Under the pieces are notes generated by a model that was not told the origin of the DNA, did no database searches, and saw only the letters and a program-made list of their open reading frames with translations. Of a DNA stretch of 64,000 bases, positions 22,773-36,404 are shown piece after piece (within the stretch, counting starts at the first letter, position 1; each line of letters opens with the position of its first letter). This DNA is from Protopterus annectens (taxonomy: Eukaryota > Chordata > Ceratodontiformes > Protopteridae), in contig NC_056726.1 of assembly GCF_019279795.1 (NCBI RefSeq), positions 1,137,849,882 to 1,137,913,881 of the forward strand. Reading direction: 5' to 3'. The position numbers were made by a program, and so were the translations under genes.

Positions 22773-22986
22773 TTTTAATGTTTTAGTGTACAAAAAAACA
22801 TTTAAAGTTGACATATGTAAGCTTACCTGGAAGCTCATCTTGAGACATACTTTTCCTCCCTGAAACATTTGCATAACATCAATAACATGCTGTTGTGCAC
22901 TTTCCACTGAGCTGTCTGGTTCCCTGACAGTGGGCAGAAAGTCCTCATTTGGTGTCAGTAGTGGATTTGTAGAAGCTCCCCAGTAG

Positions 22987-23240
22987 CTAGCTGTCCAAAG
23001 GACACTGCAACTGCTCTCCTCTGTGCTGATCCATGGCCCTATGATGCACCAATGTCATGTTCCTCCTAAAGGCATTGACATCGGCCACTGACTGGTTCCA
23101 AATTTGTACTGTGCATACCATATCTTCTCTCAAGCAGAAAGGCACCATGTCACTGAAAGGCTTGAACAATTATTTAATTCTCAGAGTCATTGAAGTGGTG
23201 TTTGCAGGTATTGAGCTGCTTGGATACCATAATCCCGGGT
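22987..23240 (-). other. Short open frame, possibly a transposon gene relic
   Basis: The minus-strand frame 23169-22987 (60 codons) encodes 'WNQSVADVNAFRRNMTLVHH'. It is followed in the flanks by stop-interrupted but compositionally similar sequence. It resembles the helical C-terminal part of Myb-like accessory proteins of DNA transposons, but I have no firm match. It could also be chance. Confidence 0.25.
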
Positions 23241-25101
23241 GACAAAAATACAAAAAAGGATACCACATATAAATATAACATAAATAAAAGTCCTGCTTAC
23301 ATATAACATGCATTATTATTATTTTTCAATATTACCCACTGGAGAAACACTAAACACCAGTTAGTAAAATTTAACAAAAGTTGGGGGGGTTATGTGTTTG
23401 GAACATATCATATTCACACACAAACCAAGGTGTGAGATAAAACCTCAGGAATAACAAGAGCAAACCTCTTTATAAAAATTATTTGGTCTTGGTGACACTC
23501 AGTTCGAACTTGGCCGCCCTCCCCACCCCAAAAATAGGAATTTGTACCAAACAAGGCATAACACATCAGTCAATTGTTATAAAAGCTTTCAAAAAAACTC
23601 TCAGAAAATATGTATACATTTATCACAGAAAAGTCATTTTATGCAGTTGCCAGTCATCTCTTCCTGTGACCACCACTGCTCTGGAGGTGTCTATGGGCCT
23701 TACTAGAAGAAAGTTGTTTTGATGAAGTCTCTTACAGTCTGAGACAAAAGTGCTTTACCTTTGTATATTTTATGTTAATAAACAGCTTACTTGCCTTTGG
23801 ACTTTGGATTTTTTGGATACCATTGGCATTCACTTTGGATGTAGCACAGTCGTGTGGGGTCAGCTACTTGCACAGGAGGGTGTTTTATGTTTTCTGACTT
23901 ACTAGAAGGCTAACAACCCTGTGTCATTGCCAATATAGGACATTTATATTTCACAAAAATAACATAGAAGAGTATAGGAGAGACAGCTGTAACAGTAACA
24001 CTTGTGATGAAACTTAATATGGCAGTGTATCTGAGAAAGTAAAATGTCCTGTCAGAAATGTCTATGCCATCAGTAAAGTTCTAAGAAGTGCATACAGATA
24101 CAAGTTGCACTTGCTAATGCATAGCTATAAAAATATTTTTCCTACTAACATGTAAACAAATCTAGTATGTAACTAAAAATTTAATAAGACCATAGCAAGA
24201 TCACAAGTCTGTGCATACAAATTCAAATAAATAGCAATCATCTTCCGTGTTGTCCACATACACAACTCTCCTCACCTTCAGCTTTCCTAGCTACACGGTT
24301 TGAATTGCTGCATCCCAAAGTTTTGTTTCTATCTGATGTAAACAAAGTGTAGCCACTACTTCAATGTCTTTTGTAATGGATTGCACCTGTGAATGCTTAC
24401 TGGTGGGGAGAAGGAAGACACAACAGCAATTCAGACTCCTCTATCTGCAGTGGGTGTGTCACCAAGGTTAAACTTTCAAAGTGTAGAAGTAATTGTATCA
24501 AGGTTTTAAATGTAAGTAAACAGCACACATTTTTCAGTTTCTGTTCAATAATACCAAAATGCCCTTGCCTTTGTTGAAAACTGTATATTATTGCAATTTA
24601 ATATTTTTATACTTTTCAAGGACATTGATTTAAAATGCCTTATAGAATGCATGTCTCAGATTACTGTTCAGTTAAGAGAAGAATGAACACCATTCACAGA
24701 AAAGATAGAGCTGCATTACTGCAAACAATAGTCATAAATGGATGTGTGATCAGTCATTCCAGCTGTCAGTGTACAACTGTTAGATGTCTTATTAATACTG
24801 TGGATGAAATTGGACTTGCTTGTATGCATCAATGATTTGTATTCCCATTGTAAAGTTATTTCTGTGACAAAGAAGGATAAGACACCCTTACTGTGTTTTT
24901 TAGGTTCATTAGTCTGACAGTTCAAATGTAGAGTTGTGAGGAAAATTTATTTTGTAATATTTCTTATGCATTTTTTCATTATTTTGTATATTAATAGCTG
25001 CACTGTGCACTACTTAGGCAAACATGGTGAAATGAATAAATACATTAAATTTCATGTAACTTTCTTCTGTGATACAGACTACAGAAATTACACCTGTGCG
25101 T

Positions 25102-25103
<2 letters not shown>
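23241..25103. other. Unassigned DNA
   Basis: AT-rich. It contains short G and C homopolymers near 23385 and 23518. No coding, TIR or tRNA-like signal was found. Open frames here are at most 79 codons and lack recognisable motifs. Confidence 0.4.
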
Positions 25104-25154
<51 letters not shown>

Positions 25155-25168
25155 ATGTGTGTGTGTGG
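25104..25168. repeat. (GT)n microsatellite
   Basis: A run of GT dinucleotides with one interruption (GCAT) at about 25153-25157. Confidence 0.97.
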
Positions 25169-25275
25169 CACACCTGGTAAACACATTGAACCACACAGCA
25201 TGTAGTAGTTGTAGATCTCAGTTCAAGTCCCACATTTGTATTTTAAGGATGAAACATAATAAACACTTCTCAGCA
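25166..25275 (+). repeat. tRNA-like SINE fragment
   Basis: A-box-like TGGCACACCTGG at 25166-25177 and B-box-like AGTTCAAGTCC at 25220-25230 are 43 bp apart, followed by 'cacatttgtattttaaggatgaaac'. This spacing suits a tRNA-derived SINE head. No tRNA cloverleaf or anticodon stem can be confirmed. Confidence 0.4.
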
Positions 25276-26020
25276 GATTAAAACAAAGCGAGCTTGCTTC
25301 TCTTGTGTGCCTGTCGCTTATCTTCACCCAAACATGGTTAATGCCCCCCACAAGAAGAAGACAGGATGCAGGCAGTATTCAGTTTCAGAATGGATATATT
25401 GTTGCAATTTTTCCTGACCATCTTGCAAACCCACTAAGTGGCATTGTGTGGGGGTCAGCAAGCTTTCATGACACCTAGAGGCCCAGAATACCTGCAGACA
25501 TGAACCAGACATTATTCAATTTCAAAATAGATATAGTCTATCTAATATGTTGTGCATCACGCAAACATGCTAAGTGGAGGTGTGCAGCATTTAACATACA
25601 GAAAAAATATGAACAGTAAAACATACAAGTGTTATTTAACTATTTCTGTGACAGCAGATATAAGTGTAGGGCTGCAATGCACATTGTCCTGGGTTCTAAT
25701 TCAGGGTATTTCAAATATGTTTTACTGTTGTTCTATTTCACTTCATATTAAATATCACATAAAACAATTTAAACATAATTATACATAATAGCAGTGGATC
25801 TCATATGAATGATATTTATGACTGAGGGTATACTGACTACTAACTTACTGTAATTATAATTCTGCTATCTCGTCTTGGAAGGTATTCAAACTTTAATAAG
25901 ACTCATACACATAAGAATTTATAAAACAGGACCATGTGAGCTCACACACATACATGGTTAAGCCCTCATTCTGCCATGTGCATTTATATATAACTCATGA
26001 GTAGGCCTGAGAAGCACTTC
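25276..26020. other. Unassigned DNA
   Basis: No feature was recognised. Short open frames lack motifs. Confidence 0.4.
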
Positions 26021-26150
26021 TTCTGTGGCAAAGATGGAAAATAACCACTGTGGAAGAAAATGTTTTTTTCTCTTATGCATAGGTTTGAATCCCACATTGT
26101 AAAAATGTGTCAGGTCATAACATTTATGCCCCCAGTACATGTCTGAAAGT
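26021..26150 (+). repeat. tRNA-like SINE fragment
   Basis: TGGCAAAGATGG at 26026-26037 and GGTTTGAATCC at 26082-26092 form an A-box/B-box pair. After this comes 'cacattgtaaaaatgtgtcagg', similar to the sequence after the other tRNA-like heads in the window. Confidence 0.45.
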
Positions 26151-26954
26151 TAAATCACCAGTTCCAGCAGAAAACAACCCTCAAAGTGCCATATTAACCT
26201 TCAAATTTGCAAAACTTTCTTCCACTGTTTGGCACTATTACTCTCTGTTTAACATCAGGCAAGCATGATTAGCATCATTGTTTTGGTTTGCACACTAGCA
26301 TTAAACACTATAGCACACATTAGCAGGAAATCATTCCTAACTATTACTGCTCTCCCTGGTTGGGCATGTCTGGTGGTAGAAAGGAAGGTGCCTGATTTAG
26401 GCCACAGAGGTGGGGTATTGAGGAGTCCAGAATCTTCACTGGATTCCTTGTCAAGTGCCAGAGCCAAAGCTGTTGCAGTGGAACTATTCCCACTCACAGT
26501 ACAAGTCTGAGGCATGGAATAGTCTGACTACGGATGTACCCAGTGCAACTGCTATTCCACATACTGGAGAACAGTGTAGGCATTACTTTAATAACATGAA
26601 AAGTTGCAAGAGGGATACACTCAACCAATAGCTGGATGAGTTCAAGACTGCTGATATCCCACAGTTGTGTAAGTATACTGATAAAGACAATTTACAGTGG
26701 ATAGAAAGCTGCATATATGCAATACCGGTATCTATAATGTTCTTCTCTTGTTCTTTACCTTTTATTCCACAGTCAATGCAGAGATTATGGTAAATAGTGA
26801 GGACCATGCTGAGTCTCTAGAGAGACTGAGGGAAGCAAGGGGTATGTATGCAGCACAACTGAAGTATTATTTTAGCATTTAAATTTATTGCTGTTCTATA
26901 CAGTGATAGCAAAGCAAACATGCATATCTTAGCTGTAAAAGCAAGCATGCATGC

Positions 26955-27045
26955 TTCAGTATGTAGCACAAGCCAACTGAAGGTGTCAAGTGTTAGACTG
27001 TAGTCAGACATTGTGGGTTCAAATACCAAAACTAACAAATATAAC
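26955..27045 (+). repeat. tRNA-like SINE fragment
   Basis: A B-box-like GGTTCAAATACC lies at 27016-27027, preceded by a tRNA-like stretch containing 'tagcacaagccaactgaagg'. It lies inside the Myb-gene relic region. Weak support. Confidence 0.3.
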
Positions 27046-27379
27046 ATGGTAAAATTCTTTAAAAATATGACATAAATTAATTTTTACACAAATGTCATAA
27101 ATGTCCTGCTGTTAACATAATTATGTATAATTGGACCAAGCATATGTACAATATATGTATTTTGCAAGGATTACTTTGAACACTCTTAATTGTAGCTTGT
27201 AGCTGTTAAGAAATATACTTAAATGTTAGCAGTTAAGATAAAATACTTTCTTATTGCAATAATGCACTGTATGTCACATATAATGGCACTAATTTTAATT
27301 CTTTTTTTCTATCACCCCAACCCTCATCTCTTTTATTTTTCTTTCTATGTATCATTAAAATGTTTCCATGTCAACCATC

Positions 27380-27739
27380 TCTGAAAAATCACAAATTGCT
27401 TTACAGCACAAGGAATAGGCCAAACCCAGTGGATTAGCCTTCCTCACTCCACCAGCTTCAGCACTGACACCCAGCACATCTGGGACCCAACCTGACAGTA
27501 TTGCCTCTGTTGCCCCTGCACTACCTGCTCCTTCAGGTAGCACTACCTTGGCAGCTGGTGCAGTGGTACACTTTGGGAGTACTGGAGAAGGTGGGTATTT
27601 TATCACCTGCCAGGAGATGCCAGGATTAGTGCCTAGGTTCATGCAAGGCACCATTGGTGCACACCAATACCAGATTGAGAGGCTACTCTCTCTTATGATC
27701 CATAGGAGAAGACATCAAACACTCCAACAGCTAGCATAG
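27380..27739 (+). pseudogene. C-terminal part of a transposon Myb-like protein
   Basis: After an acceptor-like 'ttgctttacag' at about 27397-27407, one frame reads through a Pro/Ser/Ala/Thr-rich segment with 'PSTSGTQP'. It goes on to 'GGYFITCQEMPGLVPRFMQG' and then 'QIERLLSLMIHRRRHQTLQQ', and ends in TAG at 27737-27739. The layout (low-complexity linker then a short basic helix) is like the C-terminal half of Myb/SANT accessory proteins of Harbinger-type transposons. One in-frame TAG near 27417 breaks it. The function would be DNA binding to the transposon ends. The family is inferred from copy 2. Confidence 0.45.
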
Positions 27740-28500
27740 TGAGGGGATGGTAATGACAGTCCTGTGGGTGAGGACAAGATTCTCACTGTCCCCGTGTTTG
27801 ACAGGCATGGGCATCCGTTCTCCCCTCCCTAACCCCAGTCATGGTATTCCCTAACCTGCCATGTTCCTCATTGTCCCTGTGTCTTGTCTTGTTTGCACTG
27901 TTTGTTTCCATTTTCTTCCTCACCTACCCTACTGAGCTGATCCAAAAATACCTACATCCCTTACCCAACATTCTTATATTACTGATGTAAAAAGAAAAAA
28001 TGAGCACCTGTCCCACAAAAAAAGTTTTGTCCCATACATAGCTCTCCACTTTGCACATATGTCTTCATGACACACTTCATTTGGTCCATTTGGCTATACA
28101 ACATGCTTGTGTTGTTGTCACTCTTCTTTGTTGAGGTCACAGTCCACATTTAGGCAATATTCCATACATTATCATTTTACACTGTTGAAGATGTGGATAG
28201 CTATGGTTCTTGCCTATATTCCTCCTACACATTCCTATAGTTTTTTCCCTTGGTTCTTCCCCTTACTTGCCACCCATTTCACTAATTTCCTATCTACCCC
28301 ATTTTAACACATGTAATCTGGTCAAAAAATAGAATCATGTACAACACACATAATTAAAAAACACAATGAAGTCCGTCACTTTTTGGCCTCTGTGTTTGTG
28401 CAGAGTTTGGCATTGTGTACCAATGCCAAACAATGATGAATGGCTCTCCAATAGTGTGGGGTGTGGTACCTCTGTGCAATGCTGCTTAAACAGGCTGCAT

Positions 28501-29428
28501 TAAGGTAACACACAATGCATGTAGAGTAAATAATTATTTCTTTGCATTATAAATACTTATTTAAAACTAATATATATATACCTGGATTTGAACCTTATAC
28601 CATCTGAGCTCCAAAATAAATCTATCAATGCATTTACACCTGCTTCCACAGAGTCAGATAAGCAGAAGGTGTGTTTACTATACTCAATACTCAGAAGTTT
28701 CATAACTGTAACAATGAGACTCACGTTTGCTCAGTGCTTAATTATGTACAAACAGGGAAAGCATTACAAATGTGTATTTTCCATGCAAAAATACTTTGCT
28801 ATCGACTGCACAATCCTGCTGATCAGCAGTGTGCTATGGAAAGTGCACAGTAGCATATATTTCTTATGTTTACAGTCCATTTAACCTTAATCCCATGAAA
28901 GTACATGCAAAAAAAAAAGAGAAGGCACTTTGTAAGGAAATAACACATATTTACGCAGCAGCAATCTGTTATCTCCACCCATGAACTTCAAACTTGGCAT
29001 TTCATTACTTGAGAAATATATGAACTATGGTATAGAAAGAAATAACAAACTTGTTTCTTATATATCATGCACTTCTTTATAATGGAAATACACATTCAGA
29101 TTTTCCAGTATTTGCAGTAATGTGGATAGTTGTTTGCAAATAGTTTGGAAACCTGACTTTTTAAGGTGCATCTGGACATTAGAAACATAACAGCAAGTGC
29201 TAGACTTTGCACACTCACCAATTTGGTAAAATATAGATCTTTAATATCTTGACAGTTATACATGGCTAGCTATCCATTTCAGTCAGACCTCCTAACATCT
29301 GTTATCAAACATGTAAGGATGATGTCATCCTCTATAAATTGTCCTGCAGCCATATAAAAATCAGACTTTGCCATGGATAAGGTATTGAATTCTCTCATCT
29401 GTGTATTTCATTAGATAGGGATTCTGAT

Positions 29429-29431
<3 letters not shown>
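28501..29431. other. Unassigned DNA with a weak minus-strand tRNA-like motif
   Basis: On the minus strand, AGCTCAGATGG followed by GGTTCAAATCC occurs at about 28583-28613, too close together for a complete tRNA head. Otherwise nothing is recognised. Confidence 0.35.

Positions 29432-29484
<53 letters not shown>
29432..29484. repeat. (GT)n microsatellite
   Basis: A pure GT run of about 26 units ending at GCACGCG. Confidence 0.98.
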
Positions 29485-29485
<1 letters not shown>

Positions 29486-31689
29486 ACGCGTGCATGAAAA
29501 CTTGTTTGACATTAGAGAGAGCATTTTACACCAGCATGTGGGATATTGCAATTACAATCTTCCTCTCACCAGACACTGCTGGTGTCATCCACTATAAATT
29601 GCTCTGCAGCCTTTCAGAAATTAGACTTGTGCCATGGCATTTGTGTTAAGTACTGCAATTTCCAAGTACATAGGCAGGGATTCTATTATTACTGCATTCA
29701 ATGGTGTGTGCATTTAAAAATCAATATAGTGAAATTTGTAAAACAAAATGTGAGTGCACTGCTATGTCAGACCTGCCTCCAAACAACTTGTTGTAGCGTA
29801 CACTGATGTTGAGCACCTGTATAACACTCACTCTAACAGTATTCCTAACAAATCTGTCCCATGGCAGTACTATTAACTCACATTTGCAAGCTACTTTACC
29901 TACACATATAAGGGTTCCAATCTGACAGCATTGGTTGTCTTTACATGCAAATATAATTTTTGGGATGAATTTCCACAGGGATGTGACTCCACATCCATAC
30001 TCTACAATCTGCCCATGTCCTTCTCAGCATACAATGATGCTATCTTACTCCATAACATGCAATGTGATAGGGTTACAGTCAGACATATGTGGTGATGCTG
30101 CTGTGATATTGCATCCCATTCATCTTCTATGCCTATACTGGTGTAATGCTCAAATCAGGCTCAGTCTACTGATTTGTGTATGTGGCTGGTGGTAAAGCAG
30201 AGTAATTGTATAATCTTTGGAATCACTCATTTCACTACTACTGAGGTAAACTGTCACATAGCCCTATGTATCCACCATCCTCCTTTTTCCTCTGGCCATA
30301 TGACATCCTTAAGGCATAGGAGTGGAAGATGTTCTCATGTCAAATATGCATACACACATCATGAAGCAGAGTCCTCTCCTAAGCCTTTGCAAGCCATCTC
30401 CAGACCATTGCATGTGTGATTGATAATTCTGTCATAGTGTGGTGTGGCAGGATATAATGCAATCCAAAAAAGTGTAAACATATGCATAACAGTTTTACTA
30501 TCTCACATAATATAGATGTAGGGGTATTTAAAATTTTCTACAAATGGTTAGGATTTCAAGTGATGTTGGCAGCTAGCCTAATAATGTCCTATGACACTAT
30601 GAACAGTTGACATGTCAGTGTTGTTGTCACTGACATGCTATATTGAGATGTGGATGTACAGTATGGATACAAGAGAGTATTGTAATCTATGATGTGAGCT
30701 ACTGTATTGATGGCTATTACTGCCATTTCAGTACAGGCTCCTTCTTTAACATATGTACTATTATGCCTCCTGAGAACTGCTAACATGGTATGATACATTT
30801 GTATGTATATTGCTGGTATATTAGGACATGTGTTGTAGTGGAAGAGATCAGCCTTCTGCAAAGTTCAAATTCTGCCATCACAATGACACTTGCAGTTAGG
30901 CATAGGTGTGCATGTGTCTACATACCATCATTGAATGTTCTGTGACAGAGACATCAATATATATTCATATATTCATTACATGGTAAAATAAGTCTTGTTT
31001 CATATGCATGTTGTTATACTGTGATATACACAAGCAATGTGTCAAATGTTTGGATTCAATTGCAACATTGTGGAATACTATGAATATGCAGTTGTGTCTC
31101 TATATATATATCAAGGATTAATGAGGTGGCCAGCAGCACAATGGTGTGACTATTAGCATGTGTGGCAGGAAATGTTCTGCATGAGCCACAAACAACTGAG
31201 CTCTAATGTGTTCTGGCATGACATCAAACTGATCAAACACAGCTTGGCCATGAAGCACATATAGGCATATGTTGTGCAATCAGTGTAGGTATGGGACATT
31301 GGTACACTTGTATGACTGTGTGCATAGTACCAGTGAGTGGAATGTGATGAATGACCACAGTTGTATTTGGAGGTCTTTTTACAAATCATTTATTCCAATA
31401 AATATGAAATGGTAAGGGGAATGCACAACTAAACACAGGTATGTATGTGGATTCCAACAGACATACCCAAATGGAGGAAATAGGCAATCTGCTAGATGGA
31501 AGTTTGTCTCACACATCCCACACTGTTGCCAATGGCCATTGGCCACAGTATACATGCTAACATTGCCCAGTTTTCATTCTAAGGAGGGCAGCTTACATGT
31601 GCCCTCTCTAAGGATAATAATGCAGAATAAACAGTCCCTTACAACATGACAGATTGCCTATAGCATGACTAAAAACAGGATCTACCACA
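29485..31689. other. Unassigned DNA
   Basis: No coding homology was found. A tRNA-like pair (TAGTGGAAGAG near 30836 and AGTTCAAATTC near 30862) is too tightly spaced to call. Open frames are at most 90 codons without motifs. Confidence 0.4.
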
Positions 31690-32760
31690 CACACAAGTGA
31701 ATCTATACTTCAACACTGCCTCCATACAGCCTATATTCCTGTAGAAAGGTCTACATCAACATGCATCCTTCTTACTGCAGGTGGCCATCAACAGATGCAT
31801 AGAGTTATAGACCCATTCTGACTCTCCTCATCTGTGAGGTAGACTAATGAGTCATCATGGACCTTCTCTACAATTACATAGGTAATATCCAGACTGAGTA
31901 CCAAAACCATCTTTGATTTGTTCAGGCTACATCAAGTCCATTAGATATGTTCATTGTCCACAAGATGGTCAATAAGGGCATGTATGATGATTACACTATC
32001 ATCTTGCATAACCTGACCTACCCAATGTATCTGCCACAATTCCACACTCAGGTATTACTGAGAAACTGCCTCAGGTGGCCATAAACACCTAAGTGACCAT
32101 GTGGGTATACCACTAGATCAGATAAGTAATAGATAAATATGTTGAAGTCTGTGACATATATATAGAGTCCAGTGAGGATGTCTGTACCAAAAGATTATGT
32201 GCTAGGCCCTCTCTTGTTCATATTGTAAGATCCACATGTAAAGACTGACTTACACATCCTTTGTCCAGCCTGCCTTGTAGATGACTGCAAAGTATGGATG
32301 ATCATGCAATCCAAGTATGCTATTGGTATAAAGCAGAGAGTATCAGCACAAACAAAGGATTGCTGCCACAGCCATGGAGACAGAGTACATGATAAAAATT
32401 AATGAGGTATTAATTCTGTTATGAAACCAACTACACAAGCTAGTAATAATATAGAGAGCACACCCACATGAGGAGACCACATGGTATGTAACCTGTGTAT
32501 TCAAGTAGATGGTATGACAGATGTCCACCAACATGTGAACATGGTGGAGACTATTCCCTTGTATGTAGAACAGTTCCTGAGTATGTGAATAATATCCACA
32601 TCAAAGGGCATTAGAGTTTCATAGTTCTCAGCCATCATCACACCAATGAAGTGCAATGCAACCTTTTTATGTACCTCACATCACATCTTCCAGGAAAGGA
32701 GTTACTGAAGTGTACCACATGTGCCATAGTGAACACCACACATCTTATTGGTCATACCCA
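31690..32760 (+). pseudogene. Heavily decayed CR1 LINE ORF2, plus strand
   Basis: The translation shows 'LYRPILTLLICEV' near 31805, 'PKDYVLGPLLFIL' near 32190-32228 (VPQGSVLGPLLF block) and 'LVDDCKVW' near 32275 (FADDCKL block, with the Asp pair retained). It then shows 'HVNMVETIPLYVEQF' near 32532. All are in the order of CR1 ORF2 in the intact copy. Frames are too damaged to give any open frame longer than about 60 codons. No 3' tail repeat is visible. Confidence 0.7.
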
Positions 32761-33410
32761 AGTATTATGTTTGTGCAGTAACTATTAGGAGTTGATGGTA
32801 CAGAACACCCTTCTAGCTATTATATGACATGCATGTGCAATATGTGTAACTGTGAGATACACAGTAAATACATAGATGACTGGTAATATTGCTGACATGG
32901 GTTACATTTGTGACACTGTGAATTGTGGCATACAATATGGCATGCACACCTGTCAACTGGCCAGGTTTGCTCATAGTTTCAAATAAAGGTGTAACAGTGT
33001 CCCTTCGTACACCTCCAAAAGATGTTTACTTTTTCAGGACAGTATGCTTCATTCCCCTCGTAGATTGATTACAAAATATGACAGTTATACAAGTATGTTC
33101 TGGCAGATCCAATGTATAGTCACTCACAATCACATATGTTGTGTCACTGACACCAATTAATGCTGATATTGTCCACGATTGCTTGTGCTTCTGTCCACTG
33201 TTGGCCATGATCCTGTTGCTATGTGTCCCAGTTGGTTGAGGCCTATGCTGACATTACATTCATATTTAGTCGACTCATTTTGCACAGCTTCACAATATGT
33301 ACCTAGCCCCTATGGTATATACTGTCCTTGATATATGTCCCCTCCATAGTTGATGTCAGGATGCTTAATTCACGAAGAATCCTCCCCAATGATATGTCAC
33401 ATTGTGTGAC
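32761..33410. other. Unassigned DNA
   Basis: No recognisable feature between the decayed CR1 and the 3' tail of the intact CR1. Confidence 0.4.
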
Positions 33411-33556
33411 AGTCATAGTTTCATAGTTTCATAGTAGTGTACTAGGCTATCTGCCCGGGGGCATTTACAAGCCTAGCCAACAGTGATGTGGCTTTACGCC
33501 ACCCCATACTATGTAGTTGCGCCTCTCTAGTAGTGACACATGTGGAACCCCATTAT

Positions 33557-36404
33557 TTAGTAAACTATACCTCTGTCTAGTAGTGACACTGAGGTCACTC
33601 CCGGGGTAAACTTGCGATCTCCCATCCATGCATCGAGATTTTTCTTGAACAGTGCCAATGAAGGGCTCTGTCTCACGTGAACTGGGATTTTGTTCCAGAG
33701 TATGGGTAACCTCTGTGTTATGAATCTATCCCTCCAGCATGTCCTATTCATATTTGTGCAGAGGTTGAAATCTTTAGCTCGTGTGGTTCTGGTGGATTTG
33801 GATTTTTGAGATGGAGCATGTCCATCAATTCCTGGTTGGACATGGCCCTGTATGTTAGGCACAAATCACCTCTGAGCAGGCGGTATGCTACTGAATAGAG
33901 CTGGAGTTTCTTTAATCTAGCTGGATAAGGCACATGTTTTAGACCTATGATCCTCTTGGTGAGGTACTTCTGGGGTCTTTCCAGTTGCTGCATGTGCCGG
34001 GTGAGATACATCCCAAATGGAGCATTATATTCGATCATGGGCCTGATGAGGGAGGAATACAGAGGTACAATGACCTCCTTTGATCTGGATGAGAATCCCT
34101 TCATGATGAGATGGGCTAGGTAGAAAGTCTTTCTGACCACTTTGGCAACATGGTTGTCAAAGGAGAGGTCACTATCGACTTGAGTCCCCAGGTCTCTGAT
34201 TACATCTTCTGTATTCAGTGGGTTATTGTCTACGTGATAGTTTGTGGGTACTTTGTTTTTCCCAAAGGGGATGACTATACATTTTTTGGCGTTAAGTTTG
34301 AGGCCATGATTCCGGCACCAGTTGTCCGTTTCAGTGAGACCTTTCTGTAGGATGTGTGTGTCAGCAGGTGAATCCACTATGGCGCCCAGTTTGCAGTCAT
34401 CTGCAAACTTTGTCAGCCATAATCCTTCCATGTTTGCTTTCACATCTGAAAAATAAATGCCGAATAGGAGTGGACCCAAGACTGAGCCCTGTGGGACACC
34501 ACTTGTGACGGGTTTTGAGTCTGACATGGCTCCAGCAATTTTAACCTTATGGGTTCTGTTTTTTAGCCAATTTGCTACCCATCTTGTGACATATGGATTT
34601 ACATTTAGGCTGCTGAGCTTGTCGATGATGCCAGAGTGTGGTATTGTGTCAAAGGCCTTAGCCAAGTCCAAATAGGCAGTGTGGACAGCCTTGCCCTCAT
34701 CGATGGCAGTAGTGACTGTCTCAAAGAAGTCAACCAGGTTTAAGAGGCAGTATCTGCCTTTTACAAAACCGAACTGTGTGGGATCAAGGGTCTGCAGATC
34801 ACCAATGTCGCCATTTATGAGTTCCATGATGATCCTTTCCATAGCCTTACAGATCAGGCTGGTTAAACTTATGGGGCGGTAGTTACCTGGGTCAGTTGAA
34901 TTTCCCCCTTTATGGAGTGGGACCACTGTTGCTGTGCGCCAGTGTTCAGGTACATATCCTGTAGTGAGGCTAAGATTGAATAGAGTTCTTAGGGGCGGGT
35001 TTAGTTCATCTTGGAGTTCACGTAACACGCAACCGCGGATACCATCGGGTCCCATAGATGCTGTGTTTTTTGCCTTGTTGAGTGCTGATTTCACCTGTGT
35101 GTCTGTGATGACAGGTAGGTTACATTCAGCAGGGATAGTTACTTCATCTTTAGGAGGTGAGGGAGGGAGAAATTTGCACTGAACCTATCTGCCAGAATGT
35201 TGGCAATGTCAGTAGGGTCAGTGAATTTTTTGTTATTGTGTACCAGCTCAGAGCATATCTGAGAATTTCCTCCCAAGGTTCTGACATAATTGAAGAAGGC
35301 TTTATGATTGTCTTTGGTATCCTTGGCAATCTTTTTCTCAAAGTTTGCTTTAGATGTTTTTATGAGAGAGCGTAGTTTTTTACTTGTGCTGATCAGGGAA
35401 GCCTTTCCCTTGTGGGGTTTGGCTCTGTCCTGCAGCAGCTTCCTTCTTTTGTTGTACAGTTTGTTTATAGCCGGGGACCACCAAACCGGGCGTTTTCCCT
35501 TGGTGGAGAGGGTCTTGGTTTTAGTTGGGATTGCCTGATCCATGCATTCCTGGAGATGTCCATAGAAGGCTTTTGTGAAGGATTCAGCATTTTGGGATGT
35601 GGTTTCCATTGACCCAGTAGGCTTAAAGGATATCATTTCCGACTTAAGGAGCTCAAAGTCAGCTTTTGAGAAGTTTTTCACTGTAGTCTTTTGTTCTGGG
35701 GGTGGGGGTGGGATATGTACATCCAACGTGATCAGTTTATGATCAGATCTTACTAGTGAGGGGTTTATATCCGGTGCGGAGCATTTGGACCCCATGTTTG
35801 TGATGATCAGGTCAAGTATATTATCTCTCCTCGTAGGAGAGGTGACCAGTTGTTCCATAGCATTTGAGTTTATGAATTCCAGGAATCTTTGGGCCAGGGT
35901 GTTAGGGCTAGAATAGTGGGCCCAGTCTATGTTGGGGTAATTGAAGTCACCCAATATGATGGTGTTTGGTGTGACATTCATATCCTCCAGTGTTTTCAGG
36001 AATGCTTGATGGGATTCCTGGGATTGGGAGGGTGTTCTATAACATGCGACCAGTTGTATGGCAGTTTTACCTATGGTGAGTAAAACTTGTATGGTTTCTG
36101 ATGCTTCATGAGCAGCCACCAATCGAGAGGTGTAGGTGTCTTTATGAAAATGGACACTCCCCTCCTTTGTGGTTCGGCCTGGAACTTGAGGCCGAAATGC
36201 ATGATATGAGGTATAGTCTGGTAGTGCTGGAGTACTCTCAGGAGCCTTGAACCAGGTTTCAGTTACTGCACAGACATCGATGTTCTCCATACTGAGAAGT
36301 GCTTGAGTGCCTGCATCTTGAGATTTAGACTTCTGGCGTTGAGCAGCATTACCCTTAATTTTTTCCATTTTGTTTTTATGGCGGTTGATTTGTCCTTTGA
36401 GCAT
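33557..36404 (-). pseudogene. CR1 ORF2: apurinic-type endonuclease and reverse transcriptase
   Basis: The endonuclease frame (36404-35139, 421 codons) holds 'VTETWF' (residues 47-52), 'LGDFNYPNIDW' (151-161) and 'RSDHKLITLDV' (219-229), the E, D/N and SDH catalytic boxes. The RT frame (35094-33748, 448 codons) holds 'NYRPISLTSLICKAMERI' (71-88), 'AYLDLAKAFD' (140-149), 'GVPQGSVLGPLLF' (199-211) and 'FADDCKL' (230-236). All catalytic aspartates are present. The C-terminal domain with 'WRDRFITQRLPILWNKIP' ends at 33557. Frame changes lie near 36305, 36150, 35165-35180 and 33800-33860. The true start is probably the ATG of 'MLLNARSLN' in another frame near 36350. It would nick target DNA and prime cDNA on it. 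Confidence 0.93.

Larger units (their letters stand above)
26240..28500 (+). mobile_element. Relic of a DNA transposon with Myb-like gene, copy 1
   Basis: The proline/serine-rich segment at about 27440-27600 ('LTPSTSGTQPDSIAS') and the long 3' region 27840-28310 align by eye with 42690-42790 and 42990-43430, in the same order and orientation. A possible exon end ('REARG' followed by gtatgtatg at about 26842) precedes it. Downstream is a perfect 11-bp stem with a 5-nt loop, arms 28405-28415 and 28421-28431. The N-terminal Myb part seen in copy 2 is not readable here. A Harbinger-type origin is suggested by the Myb gene of copy 2. Confidence 0.55.

Noticed and set aside
25958..26140. Minus-strand 60-codon frame
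   Set aside because: It lies across the plus-strand tRNA-like head and has no protein motif.
29934..30419. Two 81-86 codon plus-strand frames
   Set aside because: No motif, no conserved pattern with other elements, length within chance expectation.
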